Part shown: positions 58,235 through 64,000 of the stretch, piece by piece
Layout: each line of letters starts with the position of its first letter
Numbering within the stretch: the stretch's first letter is position 1
NCBI RefSeq assembly: GCF_001938985.1
Contig: NZ_MKIN01000022.1
Location: 434,001 to 498,000, forward strand
Source: Gillisella taibaishanensis
GTDB taxonomy: Bacteria > Pseudomonadota > Alphaproteobacteria > Rhizobiales > Rhizobiaceae
Length of the DNA stretch: 64,000 bases
Direction of reading: 5' to 3'
Made by a program: the position numbers and the translations under genes
Notes under the pieces: model-generated
Told to the model about the DNA's origin: nothing
The model's database searches: none
What the model saw: only the letters and a program-made list of their open reading frames with translations

Positions 58235-58318
58235 TTGTTGGACCACAGTGCGATTTTTTTGGCAATATGGTACCGGTTAAAAATATTCAGTGGACATTTT
58301 CACAATTGCGTCCAACAA
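58235..58318. promoter_or_regulatory. Spaced inverted repeat in the uxuA/GntR divergent promoter
   Basis: TTGTTGGAC (58235-58243) and GTCCAACAA (58310-58318) are exact complements 66 bp apart. FadR-type GntR proteins bind small palindromes; each arm could be part of one site near one of the two start codons. Confidence 0.5.
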
Positions 58319-58343
58319 TTGCAGCATCGATCCGGGAGGGGAT

Positions 58344-59066
58344 ATGACGATTGCCGAGATGAAGCCCCAGACCAAACCGGCTGGCTCTTCCGCCGTGGAG
58401 CGGATGATCGGCAATATCCAGCACATGATTGCCGAGCGAAATCTTGCCTTTGGCGATGCCCTGCCGACCGAGCGGGAACTTGGCCTTTTGTTCGGCGCCA
58501 GCCGCAATACGGTGCGCGAAGCCCTGCAATGCCTGCGGGCCTATGGGGTGATCAGTATCCGTCCCAAGACCGGCGCCGTGCTGACCAACCGCCAGAGCCA
58601 TGCCGTCGACCGGATGATGACCTTGCACCACGCCATCTCGCCCGCCTCGTTCCGCGAGGTGCAGGGATTTCGCAAGGTGGTGGAAACGGGCGCCGGCGAA
58701 ATCGTGCTGATGCGCGCCAGCGACGAGGATCTTGCCCTGCTCGATGCCGCCAATCGCAAGGTGCGCGAGAGCGTCACTGTCGCGGAGGCCGCCGCCAACG
58801 ACTTCGCCTTTCACGATCTGCTGGTGAAGCTTGCCGGCAACAGCGTGCTACATGCCAGCTACCAATCGCAGCGCAGCGCCATTCTCGACCTGATGCGGAT
58901 CGGCAAAGGCAATCAGCCGATCCATCAGGCCACGTTCGATGCGCATCAGGAGATCATCGAGGCTCTCAGGTCGAAAGATCGCCTCGCCTTCAGCTACCTC
59001 CTCAGCCACCATCTGGATTTCGGCCTGAGGTTTATCGAAACAGACAGCATGACCGCGGGAGACTGA
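58344..59066 (+). CDS. GntR-family transcriptional regulator (FadR subfamily)
   Basis: 240 aa. Winged helix at about 18-80 (LAFGDALPTERELGLLFGASRNTVREALQCLRAYGVI) and an FCD ligand domain (about 95-225) with the metal-site residues in ANDFAFHDLLVKLAGNSVL and ATFDAHQEIIEAL. Similar to UxuR/ExuR-type repressors of hexuronate genes. ATG at 58344 behind GGGAGGGGAT. First gene of the plus-strand run; the SDR starts one base after its stop. Confidence 0.93.
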   Translation: MTIAEMKPQTKPAGSSAVERMIGNIQHMIAERNLAFGDALPTERELGLLFGASRNTVREALQCLRAYGVISIRPKTGAVLTNRQSHAVDRMMTLHHAISPASFREVQGFRKVVETGAGEIVLMRASDEDLALLDAANRKVRESVTVAEAAANDFAFHDLLVKLAGNSVLHASYQSQRSAILDLMRIGKGNQPIHQATFDAHQEIIEALRSKDRLAFSYLLSHHLDFGLRFIETDSMTAGD

Positions 59067-59067
59067 G

Positions 59068-59853
59068 ATGGGAGAATTTGAGGGCCGCATTGCCCTGGTC
59101 ACGGGCACCTCAGGCATCGGGCGGGCCTGCGCGCTGGATCTCGCCCGCTCGGGCGCCAGCGTCTTCTGCCTCGGCATCGACGCTACGGCAAATGACGAAT
59201 TGCGTGCATTGGCGGCTGGCGAAGGGCTGACATTGGAGGTTCATTCCTGCGACGTCTCGATCCCTTCGCAAGTCGAGGCTGCGTTTGCAGCCTTGCAGGA
59301 CCGGTTCGGCGGGCTCGATGTGATCGTCAATTCGGCCGCCATCCATCCCTATGGCACCGTTGTCGACACCGATCCGGATCTGTTTCTCAAAGCCTATGCG
59401 GTCAATGTCGGCTCGATCCAGCTCACCGCCCGGTCCGGCATTCCGATGATGCGGGCGCGCGGCGGCGGGGCGATCGTCAATATCTCCTCCGTACAAGGCC
59501 AAGCCTGCCAGAAGAATGTCGCCGCCTATGTGGCGACCAAGGGCGCCATTCATGCCTTGACGCGGGCCATGGCGCTGGACCATGCCGGCGACCGCATCCG
59601 GGTCAATTCCGTCAGCCCCGGCTCGGTGCGCACCCCGATCCTGGAACTCGCCGCCCGCACCTTTGATGGCGATGGCGCCGATATCGAAGATGTCTTCCGC
59701 CGTTTCGGCGCGGCTCATCCCATCGGCCGGATCGGTGAGCCGGAGGAAGTCGCCGCACTCGTCTCCTTCCTAGCATCTGATCGGGCGGGCTTCATGACCG
59801 GCGCCGATTACCGGATCGATGGCGGTCTGCTGGCAGGCCTGAGTGTGCAATAA
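59068..59853 (+). CDS. Short-chain dehydrogenase/reductase
   Basis: 261 aa. Nucleotide motif VTGTSGIGRA (residues 11-20), NSAA at the NNAG position, and catalytic Ser, Tyr and Lys in NISSVQG and AAYVATKGA. NAD(P)-dependent oxidoreductase of sugar or sugar acid; given uxuA and UxuR-like neighbours, a keto-acid or aldonate step (fructuronate/mannonate side) is one possibility. Tight behind the regulator. Confidence 0.93.
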   Translation: MGEFEGRIALVTGTSGIGRACALDLARSGASVFCLGIDATANDELRALAAGEGLTLEVHSCDVSIPSQVEAAFAALQDRFGGLDVIVNSAAIHPYGTVVDTDPDLFLKAYAVNVGSIQLTARSGIPMMRARGGGAIVNISSVQGQACQKNVAAYVATKGAIHALTRAMALDHAGDRIRVNSVSPGSVRTPILELAARTFDGDGADIEDVFRRFGAAHPIGRIGEPEEVAALVSFLASDRAGFMTGADYRIDGGLLAGLSVQ

Positions 59854-59976
59854 CGAAATCCGGCATCGCTTCATTTGCATCATTTTGCGCTTTTAAGCGT
59901 TTTTATGCGCATGGCTTCTTGACACCAGGCGCAGGAGAGCGACATTCTCCCAGTGCAGTCAGTGGAGGAGAATGGC

Positions 59977-61050
59977 ATGCACAAGCAGGATCGACAGCTG
60001 CGCGTCGGGATACTCGGCTGCGGGCCGATTGCGCAGTTCGCGCATTTCGAATCCACGGTCAAAGGTCACAACACCAGGCTCTACGCTATCTGCGATGCGG
60101 CTGAGGATCTCGCTGCCCGGATGGGCGCGACCTATGGGCCGGACAAGATCTATCATGACTATGACGCGATGCTGGCCGATCCGGAATTGGAAGCGGTGAT
60201 CATCGCCACGTCGGATGCCTTTCACGTACCGGCGGCGATGCGGGCGCTGGAGGCCGGCAAGCATGTGATGTGTGAAAAGCCTGTCGGCCTTGATGTCGAG
60301 GAGGTCGAGGCGTTGGCGCAGACCGTGCGCCGCACCGGGAAGATCCTGCAAATTGGCCATATGAAGCGCTTCGATCCCGGCATCGAGGCTGCTAAGCGCT
60401 TTATCGACGAGGAAATGGGCGAGCGGCTGGCGCTGAAGGCCTGGTACTGCGACAGCACCCACCGCTACACCATGACCGATGCGGTGCAGCCGCTGCCGGT
60501 TCTGTCGAAGGCAGCGCTGAAGCCCAAGGACAATCCGAAGGCCGATCTCAAACGCTATTACATGCTGGCGCATGGCAGCCATCTCGTCGACATCGCCAGG
60601 CATCTCTGCGGGCCGATCGACTGGGTCAGGGCCCGGCTGCTGCAACGGTTCGGCGCCTATAGCTGGTTTGTGGAAACCGGCTTTGCCGATGGCACGCTCG
60701 GCCATCTGGATCTCACGGTCGCGGTGCGCATGGATTGGCACGAGGGCTTCCAGCTCTACGGCGAGCATGGCAGCGTCATCGCGAAAACCTATAATCCCTG
60801 GTATTACAAGTCGAGCGATGTCGAGATCTTCCGCGAACGCACCGCAAGCTATGAGCGGCCGCTGGGCGCCGATGGACATTTTTATCGCCGGCAGTTGGAA
60901 GGCTTTGCCGACAGCGTTCTCGATGGCGCGCCAATGCTGGGCGCCGACATCGAAGACGGGATTGCTTCGGTCAAGGCCATGGCGGCGATTGCCCGGTCCG
61001 TCGAGACCGGTGAAGCCGTGGATGTTGCCAGCATGACGGGAGCCGTGTGA
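59977..61050 (+). CDS. Gfo/Idh/MocA family oxidoreductase
   Basis: 357 aa. N-terminal Rossmann motif VGILGCGPIAQFAHFES, EKPVGLDVEEVEAL (with the catalytic Lys of EKP), the MKRFDPGIEAAKRF strand and AHGSHLVDIARHLCG. Uses NAD(P) on sugars or inositols. The final TGA at 61048-61050 overlaps the next ATG by one base. ATG at 59977 behind GGAGGAG. Confidence 0.93.
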   Translation: MHKQDRQLRVGILGCGPIAQFAHFESTVKGHNTRLYAICDAAEDLAARMGATYGPDKIYHDYDAMLADPELEAVIIATSDAFHVPAAMRALEAGKHVMCEKPVGLDVEEVEALAQTVRRTGKILQIGHMKRFDPGIEAAKRFIDEEMGERLALKAWYCDSTHRYTMTDAVQPLPVLSKAALKPKDNPKADLKRYYMLAHGSHLVDIARHLCGPIDWVRARLLQRFGAYSWFVETGFADGTLGHLDLTVAVRMDWHEGFQLYGEHGSVIAKTYNPWYYKSSDVEIFRERTASYERPLGADGHFYRRQLEGFADSVLDGAPMLGADIEDGIASVKAMAAIARSVETGEAVDVASMTGAV

Positions 61051-61871
61051 TGCAGGCAGGCATCTTCGCAAAGACCTATGCCGGAACCGATCCTGCGACC
61101 GTCCTCGCGCGCGCTGCCGCTGATGGTTATGCCTGCGTCCAGTATAATCTCGCCTGCTCCGGTCTGGCGCCGATGCCCGATCACGTCAGCGATGCGGCGA
61201 TAGCCGAGATCGACGCCGCGAGGCGCGCAACTGGCGTCGGCATCGCCGCCCTTTCGGCCACCTACAACATGATCCATCCCGATCCGGCCCAGCGGCAACA
61301 GGGTCTCGAGCGCTTGAAGGTCAGCCTTCAGGTTGCCGCGCGTCTCGCGATCCCCGTGGTGACGCTCTGCACCGGTACGCGGGACGGCGAGGATCAATGG
61401 CGCCACCATCCCGACAATGCCACGCCTGAAGCCTGGCGCGATCTGGTGGAGCAGATGGCCGCAGCAGCCGCCAGCGCCGATGCGCTCGGCATCCGGCTCG
61501 GCATCGAGCCGGAACAGGCCAATGTGGTGCGCGATGCCGAAGATGCGGTACGGTTGATGCGTGAGGTGGCGTCGCCCTCGCTCGGTATCGTGCTTGATCC
61601 CGCCAACCTGTTCGAGCGCGCCGATGCGGCAGAGGCCCGTGATATTGTTGCCCATGCCATCGACAGGCTCGGCGACCGCATCCTGATGGCGCATGCGAAA
61701 GATCGCGACGCGAGTGGCGCCTTTGTCAGCGCCGGGCGCGGTGTGGTGGATTTTCGCGATATCATCGCACGTCTGTCGGCGATCGGCTTTGACGGCCCTG
61801 TCGTCACGCATGGGCTATCGGAAGCTGAGGCACCCGATGTTTGCCGCTTCCTCACCGGACTGCTGTCATGA
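61050..61871 (+). CDS. Sugar phosphate isomerase/epimerase (xylose-isomerase-like TIM barrel)
   Basis: 273 aa AP-endonuclease-2/TIM-barrel family. QAGIFAKTYAG, the LCTGTRDGEDQWRHHP loop, GIRLGIEPEQANVV (metal Glu), GIVLDPANLFE (metal Asp) and ILMAHAKDRDASG (metal His) are in the expected order. Pairs with Gfo/Idh proteins in many sugar loci. The stop overlaps the next ATG (ATGA). Confidence 0.9.
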   Translation: MQAGIFAKTYAGTDPATVLARAAADGYACVQYNLACSGLAPMPDHVSDAAIAEIDAARRATGVGIAALSATYNMIHPDPAQRQQGLERLKVSLQVAARLAIPVVTLCTGTRDGEDQWRHHPDNATPEAWRDLVEQMAAAAASADALGIRLGIEPEQANVVRDAEDAVRLMREVASPSLGIVLDPANLFERADAAEARDIVAHAIDRLGDRILMAHAKDRDASGAFVSAGRGVVDFRDIIARLSAIGFDGPVVTHGLSEAEAPDVCRFLTGLLS

Positions 61872-62695
61872 GTGCATTTTCACATACGCAGCGGGATGGA
61901 CGCAGCGTGCATGTCGAGGATCACGGCTCAGGGCTGCCTGTATTTTTCCAGCATGGGCTGGGTGGCGACCGCAATCAGGTGGCCGACAGTTTTCCAGCCG
62001 AGCTTGCCTGCCGGCGGATCACCATGGAATGCCGTGGCCATGGCCTGACCGGCCTCGTCGCAGGTGAACCCGTTTCGATTGCGGGCTTTGCAGACGATCT
62101 TCTTACACTTGCCGATGCGCTTGGCTTTGAAAAATTCGTGGTCGGCGGCATCTCCATGGGCGCGGCGATTGCGCTGCGCATCGCAATTACGCATCCCGAG
62201 CGGGTCGCGGGTCTGATCCTGGTGCGTCCGGCCTGGATCTCGACGCCAGCACCGCCATCCATGGCACCGTTTTGCGTCGCCGCCGATCATCTGCGCCGCC
62301 TTGGCGCTGACGGCCGCGCTGCCTTTCTAGCATCACCGACCGGTCAGAAGCTGGCCGCCGAGGCACCTGACAATCTCGCGTCGCTGTCAGGCTTCTTCGA
62401 TCGGTCAGAGCCACAGGCCTTCGCAGACGTCCTCGATGCCATTGCCAGCGATGGCCCAGGCGTCGACTATGCCGATATCTGCGCCCTATCCGTGCCAACG
62501 CTGGTGGTGGGGCATGATCTCGACCTCGTCCACCCGCTCGCCTATGCGCGCACGCTTGGCGATGCGATACCGAACGCGCATCTGGCCGAGATCACGCCAA
62601 AGGCCGTGGACAAGGCGCGCTATAGCGCCGAATTGCGGGCGGCCATTACCGCCTTTATCCGACATCTCGACACCTCCAGGGAGAACCGCCCGTGA
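61868..62695 (+). CDS. Alpha/beta hydrolase (lactonase/esterase-like)
   Basis: 275 aa. Oxyanion QHGLGGDRNQVA, ECRGHGLTG strand and nucleophile elbow VVGGISMGAAIALR (GxSxG), with the general 3-oxoadipate enol-lactonase look. In this operon it may open a sugar lactone or an ester bond. The ATG overlaps the previous stop and its own TGA overlaps the next GTG, so expression is tightly coupled. Confidence 0.88.
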   Translation: MSAFSHTQRDGRSVHVEDHGSGLPVFFQHGLGGDRNQVADSFPAELACRRITMECRGHGLTGLVAGEPVSIAGFADDLLTLADALGFEKFVVGGISMGAAIALRIAITHPERVAGLILVRPAWISTPAPPSMAPFCVAADHLRRLGADGRAAFLASPTGQKLAAEAPDNLASLSGFFDRSEPQAFADVLDAIASDGPGVDYADICALSVPTLVVGHDLDLVHPLAYARTLGDAIPNAHLAEITPKAVDKARYSAELRAAITAFIRHLDTSRENRP

Positions 62696-63393
62696 CCGAC
62701 ACTGCTGCCAATAACTGGCTCGAAACCCTGCCGAAAACTCGTCTCATGGGTGAATTTTCGCTCTGGTCGGCCGATCTCGCCAATCTCGAACAGGAGATCA
62801 AGCGCGTCGATCCCCATGTGGACATCTACCATGCCGATGTCGCGGACGGTCGCTTTGCGCCGTCCTTCCTGTTCTTTCCCGATCAACTGGCCCGGATCCG
62901 CAAGCTGACGGCAAAACCGATCCATGTCCATCTGATGGTCGAGGGCGATATCGTTCTGAGCCAGATCCGGCAATTTGCCGAGGCAGGCGCCGACCTGATT
63001 TCGGTGCATCCGGAAAACGGGCCGGTCGTTCAAGAGGCAATCGCGCTTATCCGGGAACTGGGGCTGAAGGCCGGCATCGTGCTACGGCTGGAAACGCCTG
63101 TGGAAACCATCCGGCCGCTGGTTGCCAATCTCGATTTCGTCACGCTGCTGGGCACCGCCATCGGCGTCAAAGGCCAGGGCCTGTCGCCGGCGGCCTGCCC
63201 GCGCCTCGTTGAGGCAGCGGCGATCCTGAAAGACCAGGGACGCACCGATATCGTCCTCGCAGCAGACGGCGGCATCCGTGAAAACACCGTGCCTTTGCTG
63301 CGCGAAGCGGGTGCGCAAACGGTGGTGCTGGGGTCATTGGCCTTCAACGACAAGGATCTGGCCGGCCGCATGGCCTGGCTGCACGGACTTTGA
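62692..63393 (+). CDS. Ribulose-phosphate 3-epimerase family protein
   Basis: 233 aa TIM barrel. IYHADVADGRFAPSF, HVHLMVEGD, ISVHPEN and LAADGGIRENTVPLLREAGAQTVVLGS carry the metal His/Asp ligands and phosphate loop of the Rpe fold. GTG start at 62692 overlaps the previous TGA. It has an N-terminal extension relative to Rpe, and such paralogues often act on other ketose phosphates. Confidence 0.9.
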   Translation: MTDTAANNWLETLPKTRLMGEFSLWSADLANLEQEIKRVDPHVDIYHADVADGRFAPSFLFFPDQLARIRKLTAKPIHVHLMVEGDIVLSQIRQFAEAGADLISVHPENGPVVQEAIALIRELGLKAGIVLRLETPVETIRPLVANLDFVTLLGTAIGVKGQGLSPAACPRLVEAAAILKDQGRTDIVLAADGGIRENTVPLLREAGAQTVVLGSLAFNDKDLAGRMAWLHGL

Positions 63394-63417
63394 ATCGAGG
63401 TTTGTCCATAAGCCGGC

Positions 63418-64000
63418 CTAGGCGACGATCAGTTGCGCACCGGCCTTCTGGATCGCCGTGACGATAGCGGCCGGCGGCCATGCATCTGTGACGACAAACG
63501 TGATCTGGCTGAAGGTAGCAATCCGCGCAAAAGCCGTGACATTGAACTTGCTCTGATCAATGAGCGCGATGGTGCGGGTTGCGACCTTGACCATCGCCGT
63601 CGTCTCGGATGCCTCTTCCAGCCGCCCCATGGAAATGCCATTGGCGGAAATGCCGGTGGCGCCGATCACAGCGGTATCCGCGCTGATGCCGGGCACCTCC
63701 ACGAAGCCGACCGGGCCGATCGTCACCTGCGACACAGGCCAATAGACGCCGCCGAGAATATGCAGCGACCGCAAGGCGCTTTCGGGCGTGACGGGCGGCA
63801 GGCGAAGATTATTGGTTATGATCGTCAGATTTTGCCGCTCTCCGAGGGCTGCTGCGAAATAACAGGTGGAAGAGCCGCCGTTGACGATCAGCGTTTCGCC
63901 GTCGCGGATCAGGTTGGCCGCCGCCTTGCCCATCCGCTGCTTTGCCGCCGCAAAAGCATCCATCCGCGCGCCAAGCGTCGTATCCACCCGCACCAGCGCA
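63418..64000 (-). CDS. DeoR-family transcriptional regulator, C-terminal part (partial)
   Basis: The window end removes the N-terminal HTH. The visible part is the DeoRC sugar-sensor: AAKQRMGKAAANLIRDGETLIVNGGSSTCYFAAAL, then IIGATGIS and ALIDQSKFN, in the right order. Convergent with the epimerase gene, 24 bp apart. Probably controls this or a neighbouring sugar locus beyond the window. Confidence 0.88.
   Translation of the reverse strand, partial: ALVRVDTTLGARMDAFAAAKQRMGKAAANLIRDGETLIVNGGSSTCYFAAALGERQNLTIITNNLRLPPVTPESALRSLHILGGVYWPVSQVTIGPVGFVEVPGISADTAVIGATGISANGISMGRLEEASETTAMVKVATRTIALIDQSKFNVTAFARIATFSQITFVVTDAWPPAAIVTAIQKAGAQLIVA

Noticed and set aside
59959..61071. 370-codon minus-strand frame
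   Set aside because: Antisense to the Gfo/Idh/MocA gene; no motif or ribosome site.

Overview
The window reads as alphaproteobacterial chromosome of the Rhizobiaceae (Agrobacterium / Allorhizobium / Rhizobium type). The basis is the GC-rich codon use, the ArsR-methyltransferase plus metF and metH pair, a VirC1-like orphan ParA, chemoreceptors ending in NWEEF, an Omp31-like outer membrane barrel, DUF4432 and SIMPL proteins, and several copies of intergenic repeats typical of this family. I could not run a search, so species is not assigned.

Layout. 1-2.0 kb: metF behind an ArsR-type regulator fused to a methyltransferase. 2.2-9.8 kb: NIT-HAMP chemoreceptor, ettA, RNase T2, alpha/beta hydrolase, EamA transporter. 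9.8-16.5 kb: ThDP enzyme, low-GC membrane protein, RidA, a TIGR01244 phosphatase-like protein, DUF4432 epimerase-like protein, L,D-transpeptidase, orphan ParA. 16.7-24.4 kb: iron alcohol dehydrogenase, amino acid permease, and a complete four-gene ABC importer. 24.5-31.9 kb: PAS-PAS soluble chemoreceptor, PP2C phosphatase, hisC, acyltransferase, small or unknown genes. 32.0-46.1 kb: metH, AGE epimerase, small secreted proteins, nuclease, cupredoxin, MocR regulator with divergent EamA transporter, outer membrane barrel, SIMPL protein.

46.3-56.9 kb is an accessory island beginning at a tRNA-Ile(CAU) gene. It looks AT-richer and is gene-poor. It carries an isolated Mu-like pair (protease I and major head gpT) behind an HTH gene, a ParB-like protein, a 58-aa ribbon-helix-helix protein facing an HTH gene across nested inverted repeats, and a translationally coupled pair (NdpA-like nucleoid protein plus membrane protein) that looks like a two-gene system of unknown function, possibly defence. 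The right side ends in a truncated periplasmic-protease-like gene and a family-wide repeat. No integrase, transposase, terminase, portal or tail gene was seen.

57.0-64.0 kb is a sugar-acid/sugar catabolic locus: uxuA divergent from a GntR/FadR regulator that is followed by SDR, Gfo/Idh/MocA, TIM-barrel isomerase, alpha/beta hydrolase and ribulose-phosphate-3-epimerase-like genes, the last four joined by 1-4 base overlaps, with a convergent DeoR-type regulator cut by the window end.

A thread linking distant parts: the metF operon and metH, 33 kb apart, carry nearly the same 20-bp palindrome directly upstream (18 of 20 bases equal), so the ArsR-methyltransferase protein probably controls both steps of homocysteine remethylation.
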